This document shows positions 37,252 through 47,071 of a stretch of DNA of 64,000 bases, piece by piece. Source of the DNA: Melioribacter roseus (GTDB lineage Bacteria > Bacteroidota > Ignavibacteria > Ignavibacteriales > Melioribacteraceae); contig DYHH01000003.1 in assembly GCA_020724265.1 (NCBI GenBank), positions 118,682 to 182,681 of the forward strand. The letters are read 5' to 3'. Position numbers and translations under genes: made by a program. Each line of letters opens with the position of its first letter. The stretch's first letter is position 1. The notes under the pieces were generated by a model, which saw nothing but the letters and a program-made list of their open reading frames with translations, was not told where the DNA came from and did no database searches.

Positions 37252-37620
37252 TTAGTTAACTGTTTCTTCTTTTAATAAAACATTTTCGATTGCATCTTTG
37301 AGTGCATCTTTTGGTAACGCACCTTGTGCCATTTGAGGTTGATCTTCTTTTGGAATGAAAAGTAATGATGGAATACTTCTAATACCGAAAGCTGCGGCTA
37401 ATTCCTGTTCAACTTCTGTATCTATTTTATAGATATTAATTTTACCGGCATATTCTTCCGATAATTCTTCAAGAATTGGGGCAACCATTTTACAAGGTCC
37501 GCACCAATCTGCATAAAAATCTATTAAAGCAGGCAATTCTCCTTGATATTTCCATTCTTTATTATTTTCATAATCAAAAACTTTTTCGAGGAAAGTTTGT
37601 TTTGTTAAATGCTCTGTCAT
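37252..37620 (-). CDS. trxA: Thioredoxin
   Basis: A 122-residue cytosolic thiol-disulfide oxidoreductase with the active site WCGPC (C40, C43) in YADWCGPCKMVAP and the cis-proline segment RSIPSLLFI. The slightly long N-terminus (~28 residues before the core) has no signal peptide. The start follows TGGAG. A single-gene unit with its own terminator. Confidence 0.94.
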   Translation of the reverse strand: MTEHLTKQTFLEKVFDYENNKEWKYQGELPALIDFYADWCGPCKMVAPILEELSEEYAGKINIYKIDTEVEQELAAAFGIRSIPSLLFIPKEDQPQMAQGALPKDALKDAIENVLLKEETVN

Positions 37621-37698
37621 TACTACTCCATTATTTTTTGTGATTTTTGTGAGTTTGATGTAGGAAATTTAAAAAGGATTCAGAATAAAAGGTGTAAA

Positions 37699-38427
37699 TT
37701 ATTTGACAATATCTTCAGGTGATAATTTTTCGAATACGAAGTTATCGCAAAGTTCTCTAGCTTTAAAAAGTTGTGCTTTTGTCTTTACCGTCCATGCTAA
37801 AATAGGCAAGCCGTGATTCCTATATAATTCAACAGGTATGTAGGGGAGGTCATCAATATTGTAATTGATAAAATGAGGTTTTGCAGTAAAGTTTAAAGTT
37901 AAATTCCGCAGAATATATTTGTAGTGTAAAGGGACCGGTATTTCTCTAAATCTTGCGGAAATCTGTCCGCACATAATATCCGGCGCATTATTTTTCAACC
38001 ATCTAACAGCAAGCGGATTGAAAGATTGAACAGCAAATTCACCTTTGTATGATTTTAATATATCTACAAGATTTTCTTCTAATGCATTTGGTCTGGAAAA
38101 GTTTTTTGTCTCAATTAGTAAAGGAACTTTTCCGTTGACTAAATCTAATACATCGGACAATAATGGAATTGTTTGAGAGGTGTTGCTTATAGGATATTGC
38201 TTAATCGATTCCCAGTTTGTGTGATTAACAAATTCATCAATTCCGGTAAGTCGTAAAAAATTATCGTCATGAAAAACTATTATTTGCTTATCATTTGTCA
38301 ATTGAACATCTAATTCGATGGGAAGATTAAATGATAATGCATTTTCAAATGCAGCAATAGAATTTTCCGGAATTTCATATCCATGTAAACCTCTATGGGC
38401 AATCGGCTTTGATTTTATCCAATTCAA
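37699..38427 (-). CDS. Glycerophosphodiester phosphodiesterase
   Basis: A 242-residue GDPD-family TIM barrel without a signal peptide, hydrolysing glycerophosphodiesters to glycerol-3-phosphate. Catalytic motifs are AHRGLHGYEIPENSIAAF (His-Arg and Glu), ELDVQLTNDKQIIVFHDD and LIETKNF. The later barrel strands are shorter than in E. coli UgpQ-type enzymes. Divergent from the secreted hypothetical gene at 38489. Confidence 0.9.
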   Translation of the reverse strand: MNWIKSKPIAHRGLHGYEIPENSIAAFENALSFNLPIELDVQLTNDKQIIVFHDDNFLRLTGIDEFVNHTNWESIKQYPISNTSQTIPLLSDVLDLVNGKVPLLIETKNFSRPNALEENLVDILKSYKGEFAVQSFNPLAVRWLKNNAPDIMCGQISARFREIPVPLHYKYILRNLTLNFTAKPHFINYNIDDLPYIPVELYRNHGLPILAWTVKTKAQLFKARELCDNFVFEKLSPEDIVK

Positions 38428-38488
38428 TTTACGGTGATTTATTATTTGTAATTGGTTAGTTTAATTTAATGAAATAATTCGAAACAAT

Positions 38489-38905
38489 ATGATTAAGATA
38501 AGTAATAAACTTTTAATTTTGTTTTGCATCATATTTTTAATTTCTTCGAATCTATATGCACAGTCATTTCCAGATGATTCACTTGATACGAGAAAACATT
38601 CGGTTGAGTCTCACTACAAACTTCATTTAAATCCATTGCTTTATTCTAATAAGATATTTTTGGGGCAGGATGAATTTGAGATTTACGATAAATTAATTAT
38701 CGGCTCAGAATTTCAATTAAATTTATCATCAGATTCGAAGAGCCTAACTGAATTAAAATTTACAATGGCAGAATATTTAAAAAATCGACAAGCCCTTCTC
38801 CCAAACTATGATCTTGGAGATTTTGGAAAGTATTTAGGTTATGCTCAAACATTAGCTGTTGTTTTACTTGCAATAGCCCATATTTCTAAATATGGTTTTA
38901 AGTAG
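38489..38905 (+). CDS. Hypothetical exported protein with C-terminal membrane helix
   Basis: 138 residues with a clear signal peptide (IKISNKLLILFCIIFL... ending NLYAQ) and a hydrophobic C-terminal helix (TLAVVLLAIAHIS). I recognise no family. The middle is polar, with LHLNPLLYSNKIFLGQ. It precedes the small membrane protein at 38958 and may be co-transcribed with it. Confidence 0.6.
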   Translation: MIKISNKLLILFCIIFLISSNLYAQSFPDDSLDTRKHSVESHYKLHLNPLLYSNKIFLGQDEFEIYDKLIIGSEFQLNLSSDSKSLTELKFTMAEYLKNRQALLPNYDLGDFGKYLGYAQTLAVVLLAIAHISKYGFK

Positions 38906-38957
38906 GAATCTTTTCCCACTTCCTTACATCAAACAAATATCAAAAAAAGGAGGTTGT

Positions 38958-39152
38958 ATGAAAGAGAATGTTGGTGGTTTTGATAAGTATTTAAGAATTG
39001 TATTAGGATTAGTAATACTTATTGCCGGATATATTTACGAATCTTGGTTGGGGTTGATCGGTATCATCCCATTATTAACCGGGTTGGTTAATCGATGCGG
39101 ATTATATTATTTGATTGGGGTTTCTACTTGTAAAACAAAACCGCAGCAGTAA
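38958..39152 (+). CDS. Small DUF2892/YgaP-like membrane protein
   Basis: 64 residues with two membrane helices (YLRIVLGLVILIAGYIY and GLIGIIPLLTGLV) and the pattern NRCGLYYLIGVSTC, as in the stand-alone YgaP transmembrane domain (DUF2892). These proteins often sit near rhodanese or metal-handling genes. ATG 38958 is preceded by AAAGGAGG; the frame opens upstream at 38892, overlapping the previous gene. Confidence 0.85.
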   Translation: MKENVGGFDKYLRIVLGLVILIAGYIYESWLGLIGIIPLLTGLVNRCGLYYLIGVSTCKTKPQQ

Positions 39153-39162
39153 TTTTTAAATT

Positions 39163-39192
39163 ACTCTCAATCAAAATGATTTGATTGAGAGT
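39163..39192. terminator. Bidirectional hairpin terminator
   Basis: A perfect 13-bp stem (ACTCTCAATCAAA / TTTGATTGAGAGT) with a 4-nt loop sits between the convergent DUF2892 and efflux-adaptor genes. Confidence 0.75.
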
Positions 39193-39199
39193 ATTAATT

Positions 39200-40993
39200 T
39201 CAATGCTGATGTTCCACGGGTTGCTGAGGTACATCAGCATTTTCTTTGTAACTATTAACCGAACTAATCTTTTTTGTAACCTCTCCGCAGGTTAACATCA
39301 TGTCACCGAAGTACGGATTTCTAATATTTTCCGATTCACTTAACCAATATGCACCTTTATCATCAAAAGCCATTGGACAAAACTGAACATAAACCCAATC
39401 GATGTTTACTCCAAATAATTCTGCAGCGTTAATTAATTCTTCGGAAATTATTTCAAAATGTTTTCTTTGTTCTTCAATGTCGTTGGTTTCTAAAACTGAA
39501 GAAAGTGAACTGCTTAAATTATTTTCTATTTCCATCCATTGATGGTGCGGGTCGTTTTCAAGTAAACTCATATTTACATTTTTTAGAGAGCGGTTAACTT
39601 TTTGTGCCTCTTTTTTTACTTTATCTACTTCGCTTTCTACAAATGCATTTTTAAGAAGGAAGTAATTTTTTACAACATCCGTTAATTGTGTTTTGAATGT
39701 ATTATTAACTTCAAAACGTTTGCTTTCCGGTTGATTCATCATACTGTGTTTGCCACTGAGCTGAGCTGCAGCATCAACGGCGAAGACTCCATTAACAACT
39801 ATTTCTTCACCTTCGGTTAAACCTTTTTCGACTATGTAATTATTCCCGACTTGCGGACCTAAAATTACTTCACGCATTTCAAAAGTAGGGGATTCGGCTC
39901 TTGGTGTTTTTACATAAACCACCGAACGCTTGCCAGTCCACAACACAGATGTTTTAGGAATCATCAATGATTTTGATCCACTGTTCCTGGACATTGTTAA
40001 ATTTGATGAAGTTGATTTCAAAATTGCATTAACAAACATGCCCGGCTTCAACAATAAACCGGGATTACCGGTTTCGGTTCTTACAGAAGCTGTTCTTGTT
40101 TGAAGGTTGATTAACGGATCAACGAATGTAACAGTCGAACTAAATTCTTTACCGGGTAGCGAAGCTACATTAAAATTCACTTTACTTCCAAGATTAATCC
40201 AAGGAAGATCATTTTCATAAGCATCAAGCATTATCCATACAGAACTCAGGTCGGCAATTTCAAAAAGAATATCTCCTTTATTTGTATAGTCTCCGGTTGA
40301 AATATTTCTTTTTGTGACAATCCCGGAAACATCAGCATAAATGTCCAATTCTGTAAATACTTCACCAGCAGATTCAATATATGAAATTTGTTTTTCTGTC
40401 ATTTTCCACAAACGAAGTTTTTCTTTAACTGCCGAATAAATTGAAGGATTGCGTTCTTTGTTTTTTGCAGCTTCAAGAAGTTCTTTTTGCGCGCTTACTA
40501 ATTCGGGTGAATAGATCGTTCCTAGTTTTTCATCTTTTTGAACTGTTTGCCCGGTGAAATCAACAAATAATTTTTCAATTCTACCGGAAAAATCGGCAGT
40601 TATTGAAACAAGTTTTCTTTCATCGGGAAAGACTTTACCTGTTAATCTTATTTCATATTCAGGAATATTGTAAGTTACTTTTTTTGTTTGGACATTTGCT
40701 AAAGCTGCTGCTTCCGGTGACATTGAATAAGTGAAATTATTTTGAACCCCTTGATTATTATTAGATAGGGGAATCAAATCCATTCCACAAATCGGACATT
40801 TGCCCGGTTCATTTTGCCTAATTTGAGGATGCATTGAGCAAGTCCATATTGTTTCTTCAGTTACAGTTTCACTATGCTGATGGTATTCTTCTCCGGAACT
40901 ACCAAAAATCCACCAACCGAGGAATAATCCAAATGCAAGAATGAATGTATAATGTAATATTTTATTCTGAAGTAATTGTTTCATAATGTTCAT
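39200..40993 (-). CDS. cusB: RND efflux periplasmic adaptor (CusB-like)
   Basis: A 597-residue membrane-fusion protein. After an N-terminal membrane anchor (residues ~12-30) comes a heavy-metal-binding YHS-like domain with C52, H55, C66 and C69 (CSMHPQ, CPICGMD). The lipoyl/barrel-sandwich and beta-barrel domains follow to about residue 410. The C-terminus is a DUF3347-type domain ending VQFCPMAFDDKGAYWLSES, also able to bind metal. It links the CusA pump to the TolC-type channel. Last gene of the minus-strand operon, 40 nt after the outer-membrane gene. The Cys/Met/His content suits Cu(I) or Ag(I). Confidence 0.92.
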   Translation of the reverse strand: MNIMKQLLQNKILHYTFILAFGLFLGWWIFGSSGEEYHQHSETVTEETIWTCSMHPQIRQNEPGKCPICGMDLIPLSNNNQGVQNNFTYSMSPEAAALANVQTKKVTYNIPEYEIRLTGKVFPDERKLVSITADFSGRIEKLFVDFTGQTVQKDEKLGTIYSPELVSAQKELLEAAKNKERNPSIYSAVKEKLRLWKMTEKQISYIESAGEVFTELDIYADVSGIVTKRNISTGDYTNKGDILFEIADLSSVWIMLDAYENDLPWINLGSKVNFNVASLPGKEFSSTVTFVDPLINLQTRTASVRTETGNPGLLLKPGMFVNAILKSTSSNLTMSRNSGSKSLMIPKTSVLWTGKRSVVYVKTPRAESPTFEMREVILGPQVGNNYIVEKGLTEGEEIVVNGVFAVDAAAQLSGKHSMMNQPESKRFEVNNTFKTQLTDVVKNYFLLKNAFVESEVDKVKKEAQKVNRSLKNVNMSLLENDPHHQWMEIENNLSSSLSSVLETNDIEEQRKHFEIISEELINAAELFGVNIDWVYVQFCPMAFDDKGAYWLSESENIRNPYFGDMMLTCGEVTKKISSVNSYKENADVPQQPVEHQH

Positions 40994-41033
40994 CTCATTA
41001 ATTAAAAATTAGCTGTTTCAAAAAAGATTATTG

Positions 41034-42515
41034 TTATCTCCCAATTAATCTATCAATCATTGCTACTGATAAATTCCGGTCAACTACCGCTTTAATACTT
41101 TTTAATTGATATTCAATCAGTTGTTGTTGTATTCTAAGAAGCTCTTCAAACTGTGTACCCGATGTTGAATATTGAACAATAAGTAAATCAAGAGTTTGTT
41201 GTGCAATATCCCTTTGTTTTTGATACAATGTCACTCGTCTTTCTGCATCATTGAAATCCTTAATGATGTTTTCATAACTCGAAATTAATTGATTACTTGT
41301 TTCAAGTCTAAGTTGAGATATTTCCTTTTGTCTTATTTTTGATTCTTCGATAGCACCGTCATACTTACCACGCCATAAAGGAATACTTATCGTTGCCATC
41401 GGCATTACCATATTATTCGGTTCCATCATCGATCCGGGTCTCTGTTGAAAAATAGAATATTGCAAACCGAGACCAATCATCGGGTAACTCATTTTTCTAT
41501 TCATTTCCTCTTTTGCAATTAATGCTTCTTCTTCTTTTTGAAGCATGCGAATCATCGGATTTAGAGAGCGAATATTGTTAGCTAATTCATTATCCTTCCC
41601 GGGTAATTGCGAAGGTTGGAGTGTATCGGGAATATTTACAAATTCATCCTCTGACCGGTTTAATAAATAATTGAAACGAACAATCAACGGCTTCATACTA
41701 TCGTGCATCAGTTCTAATTTATTTTGCAATTCATTTATCTCAAGCTGCACACGAAGTACATCAATCATTGAATTATCAGCACTCATCGCAGACATACTAC
41801 TCATACTTGATTTACCGGACGTAGGCATTGAGCTGGAACTTTGATTACCCATACTCATTCCACCCATACCGTTTGATGAAGCAGAAGGTTGTTCTGATTT
41901 CATTGACGGGGTTTTTGAACTTCTTGTTTGACTTGTCCCACCGCTTCTTAGTCTATTGATTGCAAGCTTTTCCAATGTTTGAAGGATCTCTAAATTCTCT
42001 TCGGTTATTTTTATTTCTTCCTGAAGCAGGTAAAGTTCATACCAAGTTGACTTAACTTCGAAGAATAACATACTCTTTGCATCGTTGAATGATTCATATT
42101 TAGCTTTAGCCATAAGAGCAGCTTCTTCTTCAGCAGCTCCAAGTGTACCAAACCAAGGAAACATTTGCATAAGAGAAATATCTGCTACCTGGTTGCCCAT
42201 ATATCTTTCCATCGGTTCAATGAAGTAGCCGAAAGTAAGTTGCGGATCGGGCAGGCTACCAACTTGATTGATTTTTTCTAATGATGCTTGGTATGAATAA
42301 AATTTAGATCTTAATCCGGGATTGTTTTCTGCCGCAATCTTTAAATAATCATCTAATGTTTGTGAAGAGATGGTTATTGCACTAACAAAAAATATAAATA
42401 AAGATTGCTTTGTTAAGTATGTAATATTTCGAGTAATGGTTCCATTTTTTGGACACAGAGAGCCACAGAGTTGCACAGAGAACCACCGAGTAATATTTTT
42501 CATATATTTTTTCAT
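41034..42515 (-). CDS. TolC-type outer-membrane efflux protein with Met/Ser-rich insert
   Basis: A 493-residue outer-membrane factor. The usual hydrophobic signal segment (about residues 36-51, KQSLFIFFVSAITIS) is displaced by an unusual N-terminal extension. Residues 9-22 are encoded by a CACAGAG-type repeat (42451-42490), and no in-frame ATG exists between that repeat and the signal segment. Residues ~191-250 are a Ser/Met-rich low-complexity insert (GMGGMSMGNQ, SSMSSMSAMS) that could bind Cu(I)/Ag(I). The start overlaps the cusA stop. The real initiation site and the efficiency of export deserve attention. Confidence 0.85.
   Translation of the reverse strand: MKKYMKNITRWFSVQLCGSLCPKNGTITRNITYLTKQSLFIFFVSAITISSQTLDDYLKIAAENNPGLRSKFYSYQASLEKINQVGSLPDPQLTFGYFIEPMERYMGNQVADISLMQMFPWFGTLGAAEEEAALMAKAKYESFNDAKSMLFFEVKSTWYELYLLQEEIKITEENLEILQTLEKLAINRLRSGGTSQTRSSKTPSMKSEQPSASSNGMGGMSMGNQSSSSMPTSGKSSMSSMSAMSADNSMIDVLRVQLEINELQNKLELMHDSMKPLIVRFNYLLNRSEDEFVNIPDTLQPSQLPGKDNELANNIRSLNPMIRMLQKEEEALIAKEEMNRKMSYPMIGLGLQYSIFQQRPGSMMEPNNMVMPMATISIPLWRGKYDGAIEESKIRQKEISQLRLETSNQLISSYENIIKDFNDAERRVTLYQKQRDIAQQTLDLLIVQYSTSGTQFEELLRIQQQLIEYQLKSIKAVVDRNLSVAMIDRLIGR
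42451..42490. repeat. CACAGAG-type repeat inside a coding start region
   Basis: Three CACAGAG heptamers spaced about 10 nt apart (42454-42480) and a trailing CACCGAG form a short GC-richer patch. It is akin to the ACACAGA arms at 28136-28215 and lies within codons 9-22 of the outer-membrane efflux gene. Confidence 0.6.
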
Positions 42516-45500
42516 TATTGATTCTTCCTTAATATAAATTCTTCACGTGCAGAATAAAGTACGGGCACAACAAACAATGTAATCAACGCAATCGTCATTC
42601 CGCCGAAAGCCGGTATTGCCATAGGTATCATAATATCCGAACCTCTTCCGCTTGACGTTAAAACAGGTAACAGCGCTAACAATGTTGTTGCAGTTGTCAT
42701 CAAACAAGGACGAACTCTTTTTATTCCCGCTTCTAATACTGCGGTATGAATTTCATCTAAACTTTCAGGTTTATGTTTTTGGAAACTCTGTTTTAAGTAA
42801 GTTGCAATAACTACTCCGTCATCAGTAGCAATTCCAAACAATGCTATAAAACCGACCCACACAGCAACACTTAAGTTAAAAGTCCGCATTTGGAATAATT
42901 CTCTCATGTTAGTGCCGAATAAAGAGAAATCCATAAACCAATTTTGTCCATATAACCATAACATCACAAAGCCACCGGCAAACGCTAATGCTATTGCAGT
43001 GAATATCATCAATGATGTAGTACTCGAACGGAATTGGAAATAAAGAATTAAAAAGATAACAGCAAGTACAAGCGGAACAATTATGCTTAAACGCTTTTCA
43101 GCACGTAGTTGGTTTTCATAACTTCCGGAAAATTTATAACTAACTCCGGCTGGTACTTCCAATTCACCGGAGGCAATTTTTGACTCAAGATATTTCTGAG
43201 CTTCTTCAACAACTGTTACTTCTGCATAGCCGGGTTTTTTATCCAATAGAACATAACCGACAAGAAATGTATCTTCACCTCTTATCATTGCCGGACCTTG
43301 GCGGAATTCGATCTTTGCAATTTGTCCAAGCGGAATTTGCGAACCGGTTGGTGTGGGAATTAAAATTCGTTTAATCATTTCGGGATTATCACGCCATTCT
43401 CTTGCATATCTTGCTCTTATATTAAATCGCTCTCTTCCTTCAACTGTTTGTGTTAGAGGAATACCGCCGATTGCAACTTCGATATACATTTGAACATCAC
43501 CGATACTTAATCCGTAACGAGACATTTCCGTACGATCAAGATCGATTTCAAGATAAGGCTTACCTAAACTTCGATCCGCAAATACTGCTTCTGCTTTAAC
43601 GGAAGGAACTTCTTTGAGGAGTGATTCTAATTTTAAACCAAAATCTTCGATGGTTTTTAAACTAGGTCCGTATACTTTAATTCCCATCGGGGCACGCATT
43701 CCGGTTTGCAACATTACAAGTCGAGTTTCAATGGGCTGCAATTTAGGTGCTGAAGTTACTCCGGGAATATCATTTGTAGCTTTTACAATTTCGTCCCAAA
43801 TATCATCCGGTGTTTTTATGTGATCACGCCATTGACGAAAGTATCTACCATTTTTATCTTCGATTAAACTACCTTTTTCGTCTCTAACGAATTCGTCATT
43901 ATTATCAACCCTAAAACGAATTGGATAACCGTTTTCATCAGTTATATATTCGTTTTTATAAAGTATAACATTTTCAAACATTGAAAGAGGTGCTGGGTCA
44001 AGTGCACTTTCAACTCTTCCGGCTTTCCCGACAACTGTTTCTACTTCCGGAATTGCTTGTACGCGCATATCAAGTTGTTGTAAATATTTTTGATTTGCTT
44101 CAACTCCGGAGTGCGGCATTGAAGTAGGCATCAATAAAAAGGAACCTTCATCAAGCGAGGGCATAAATTCTTTTCCCATTCCGGGGAAAGAGTGAGATAA
44201 AGAACTCCAAACAGAGGTTGTTCTGATATTTAATCCAACTGTATCGAAACTCTTGGGAATAACGCCGAACACTTTGTCGAAGCCGAGCCAAATATTTAAT
44301 CCGAATAATATTATTAAAACAGGAACAGCTAAGAATATTTTTTTATTATCAAGACACCATTGTAAAATCTTTGGATAATAATTTATGAATACTTTAAAGA
44401 TACCGAGCACAAGAGCTATGATGAGAATTATAAAAAAGAAATTAATTAACAAAGGATTCTTCACACCTAACGGCATCCACTCTCCGGCAAGAAGCCAAGC
44501 AACAGCGCCGGTAATTATTGCTACTGTAATTTTTTCGTGATGTTTTATTAGAAAGTCAATATATAAACGGTATCGGGAAAGATTATATTTTTTGTAAAAT
44601 GGATTTTCTGTTATTTCCTCATCATTAAATAGATTGTAGAGAGTATTGTTTAATCCAAGTAAAATTAAAACAACACCCGCCCATGAAATCCAGAACAAAG
44701 AAATAAATCCGAATACAATTAATGCGATGTTAAGATAAACTCGATGAACATTTTTACGAGTCTTTAACGAAAATAACCAATGAGCAAATGCCGGCATCAT
44801 AAACAATGTTATGATGAGTGCTGCAACCAATGCAAATGTTTTTGTGAAAGCGAGTGGTCCGAATAATTTTCCTTCGGCTGCTTGTAAAGTAAACACGGGA
44901 AGAAAACTAACAATTGTTGTTGATACGGCTGTTAAAATCGCAGAAGCCACTTCTGTTGATGCATTATAAACTGTTGCCAACATTGATTGTCCCGGAGGGG
45001 CTTCGTCTTTATGTCGAAGAATATTCTCACTCAGTATAATGCCGAGATCAACCATAGTCCCGATGGCAATTGCAATACCGGAAAGAGCAACAATGTTGGC
45101 ATCTACATTAAAATATTTCATCATAATAAAGACCATCAACACTGCAATAGGGAGCAGAGCGGAAATCATTAAAGAAGCTCGCAGATGCATTACCATAATA
45201 ATGATTACTATAATCGTTATTAGAATTTGAAGACTAATTGCTTCATTTAACGTCCCAAGTGTTTCGTATATTAAATCGGTTCGATCGTAGAATGGAACAA
45301 TTGTAACTTTTGATATTCTTCCGTCATCAAGTTTTTTAGACGGAAGTCCCGGAGAAATTTCTTTTATTTTCTCTTTAACATTCTGAATAACCTTAAGCGG
45401 GTTATCACCGTAGCGAGCGACAACAACCCCGCCAACTGCTTCAGCTCCTCCTTTATCTAAGAAACCGCTATGACCTCTTGGGGCAGGTCCGATGTTTACT

Positions 45501-46342
45501 TTGGCAACGTCTCTTATTCGTATGGGTACATTGTTCGTCACTTTAACTACAGCTTGTTCGATATCTTCTAAGGATTTTACATAACCTAATCCGCGCACAT
45601 AATATTCAGCCAAATTTAACTCGATAGTATTTGCACCGACATCAAGATTGCTTTGTTTGATTGCATCAACCACCTGCATCATGCTTACATTGTGAGCTTT
45701 AAGTGCAACGGGATCAAGATCAACTTGGTATTCTTTTATAAATCCGCCAATTGATGCAACTTCGGAAACACCTTCCGATGCTGTCAATGAGTAACGAACA
45801 TAGTAGTCTTGTATTGTTCTTAACTCATGAGGATCCCAACCACCAATTGGGTTTCCATCTTGATCTCTACCTTCGAGTGTGTACCAAAATATTTGTCCCA
45901 ATGCAGTTGCATCCGGACCCAGTGTAGGCGAAACTCCCTCCGGAAGAAGATCACTTGAAAGTGAATTTAATTTTTCGAGAACACGAGTTCTGCTCCAATA
46001 GTATTCAACGTCTTCATCGAAGATTATATAAATACTTGAGAAGCCGAACATTGATGTACTTCGTATACTTTTAACTCCCGGTAAACCGAGAAGTGAAGTA
46101 GTAAGCGGATAAGTTATTTGGTCTTCAACATCTTGCGGACTTCTACCTATCCATTCGGTAAATACAATTTGCTGGTTTTCACCAATATCCGGAATTGCAT
46201 CTACAGGAACCGGATCGCGGGGAAGAAGTTCAATATCCCAATTAAAAGGGGCTGTTACGATGCCCCATCCCACAAACAAAATGAGAAGCAGCACCGTAAC
46301 AAGCTTATTTTCGAGAAAGAATTTTATTAGTGTATTTATCAT
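42515..46342 (-). CDS. cusA: RND heavy-metal efflux pump (CusA/CzcA family)
   Basis: A 1275-residue inner-membrane proton-driven pump. The TM4 relay reads GIAIAIGTMVDLGIILSEN, the CusA-like (monovalent-ion) pattern. KEFMPSLDEGSFLLMPTSMP and VMLQTGMRAPMG supply methionines at positions that bind Cu(I)/Ag(I) in CusA. It is about 230 residues longer than E. coli CusA: extra hydrophobic segments lie between TM6 and TM7 (about residues 540-700) and a polar insert lies near YITDENGYPIRFRVD. The gene follows the HMA protein by 18 nt and overlaps the outer-membrane gene. Confidence 0.93.
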   Translation of the reverse strand: MINTLIKFFLENKLVTVLLLILFVGWGIVTAPFNWDIELLPRDPVPVDAIPDIGENQQIVFTEWIGRSPQDVEDQITYPLTTSLLGLPGVKSIRSTSMFGFSSIYIIFDEDVEYYWSRTRVLEKLNSLSSDLLPEGVSPTLGPDATALGQIFWYTLEGRDQDGNPIGGWDPHELRTIQDYYVRYSLTASEGVSEVASIGGFIKEYQVDLDPVALKAHNVSMMQVVDAIKQSNLDVGANTIELNLAEYYVRGLGYVKSLEDIEQAVVKVTNNVPIRIRDVAKVNIGPAPRGHSGFLDKGGAEAVGGVVVARYGDNPLKVIQNVKEKIKEISPGLPSKKLDDGRISKVTIVPFYDRTDLIYETLGTLNEAISLQILITIIVIIIMVMHLRASLMISALLPIAVLMVFIMMKYFNVDANIVALSGIAIAIGTMVDLGIILSENILRHKDEAPPGQSMLATVYNASTEVASAILTAVSTTIVSFLPVFTLQAAEGKLFGPLAFTKTFALVAALIITLFMMPAFAHWLFSLKTRKNVHRVYLNIALIVFGFISLFWISWAGVVLILLGLNNTLYNLFNDEEITENPFYKKYNLSRYRLYIDFLIKHHEKITVAIITGAVAWLLAGEWMPLGVKNPLLINFFFIILIIALVLGIFKVFINYYPKILQWCLDNKKIFLAVPVLIILFGLNIWLGFDKVFGVIPKSFDTVGLNIRTTSVWSSLSHSFPGMGKEFMPSLDEGSFLLMPTSMPHSGVEANQKYLQQLDMRVQAIPEVETVVGKAGRVESALDPAPLSMFENVILYKNEYITDENGYPIRFRVDNNDEFVRDEKGSLIEDKNGRYFRQWRDHIKTPDDIWDEIVKATNDIPGVTSAPKLQPIETRLVMLQTGMRAPMGIKVYGPSLKTIEDFGLKLESLLKEVPSVKAEAVFADRSLGKPYLEIDLDRTEMSRYGLSIGDVQMYIEVAIGGIPLTQTVEGRERFNIRARYAREWRDNPEMIKRILIPTPTGSQIPLGQIAKIEFRQGPAMIRGEDTFLVGYVLLDKKPGYAEVTVVEEAQKYLESKIASGELEVPAGVSYKFSGSYENQLRAEKRLSIIVPLVLAVIFLILYFQFRSSTTSLMIFTAIALAFAGGFVMLWLYGQNWFMDFSLFGTNMRELFQMRTFNLSVAVWVGFIALFGIATDDGVVIATYLKQSFQKHKPESLDEIHTAVLEAGIKRVRPCLMTTATTLLALLPVLTSSGRGSDIMIPMAIPAFGGMTIALITLFVVPVLYSAREEFILRKNQ

Positions 46343-46360
46343 TGTCTTCTATTGTTTTTA

Positions 46361-46804
46361 TTAGCAGCAAGATTTTTTCTTATCACCTTTATGGTTTGTT
46401 CCGTGTGAGTCGGAATGATTATGATCGTTGTGATCATTTTCTTTTTTTACTTCTTCGGTTCTATCAAATTTGCAGCAGCCGGGAAGATTTGAATAGACTT
46501 CATCAGAAGCTTTATATTTCTCTGTGTCGTGCCCTACTTCAGCTACATTTTTATGAAGTTGATCTTCTGATACTTTCCCTTTAATATAAACTACAGTTGC
46601 CATTTTTGTTTCTTTATCCCAATCAGCCGATTCAACTCCATCGACCATTAAGGCTTTCTCGATTCTTTTTTCGCACATACCGCAATTACCGAACACTTTA
46701 AATTCTGTGGTAACCTTTGCAACTTCTTCTTGTGCAGTAATATTTATGAAGGATAAGATTGACAATGATAAAAACAGAACGATAGATTTATTGATGGTTT
46801 TCAT
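46361..46804 (-). CDS. Secreted heavy-metal-associated (HMA) protein
   Basis: A 147-residue periplasmic protein with a signal peptide (ending NITAQ) and an HMA domain with the metal motif GNCGMCEKRIEKAL (CxxC at about residues 40-43). A His/Asp-rich tail (HNDHNHSDSHGTNHKGD) ends in CC, and GCC occurs earlier. It likely binds or passes copper or silver to the CusABC pump encoded immediately downstream. Confidence 0.9.
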   Translation of the reverse strand: MKTINKSIVLFLSLSILSFINITAQEEVAKVTTEFKVFGNCGMCEKRIEKALMVDGVESADWDKETKMATVVYIKGKVSEDQLHKNVAEVGHDTEKYKASDEVYSNLPGCCKFDRTEEVKKENDHNDHNHSDSHGTNHKGDKKKSCC

Positions 46805-46901
46805 GGTGATACTCCTTTTATTTATTTATGATTTTAATTAGTTAATGTATGTTTGATTGATAACCGCTTAGGTAAGTAATTTTCAGAATTAATGGAGATT
46901 A

Positions 46902-46943
46902 GGATAAAGAGTAAGATTACGATTAAGAGTAAGATTATGATTA
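46902..46943. repeat. 18-bp tandem repeat, 2.3 copies
   Basis: GGATAAAGAGTAAGATTA and CGATTAAGAGTAAGATTA are adjacent and followed by TGATTA. They lie in the 267-bp gap between the HYC_CC_PP and HMA genes, upstream of the HMA gene. The rest of the gap is AT-rich with no visible gene. Confidence 0.55.
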
Positions 46944-47071
46944 ACATATGGACTTAATCAATTTACCAAGATTATGCTCTGAATAGTGATTAAAAACCAG
47001 AGTACACTTTAGTTAATCGGAATAATTAATTCTTAGCTACTTAATTACAAGCAGTTATGATTGAGTAAGTA

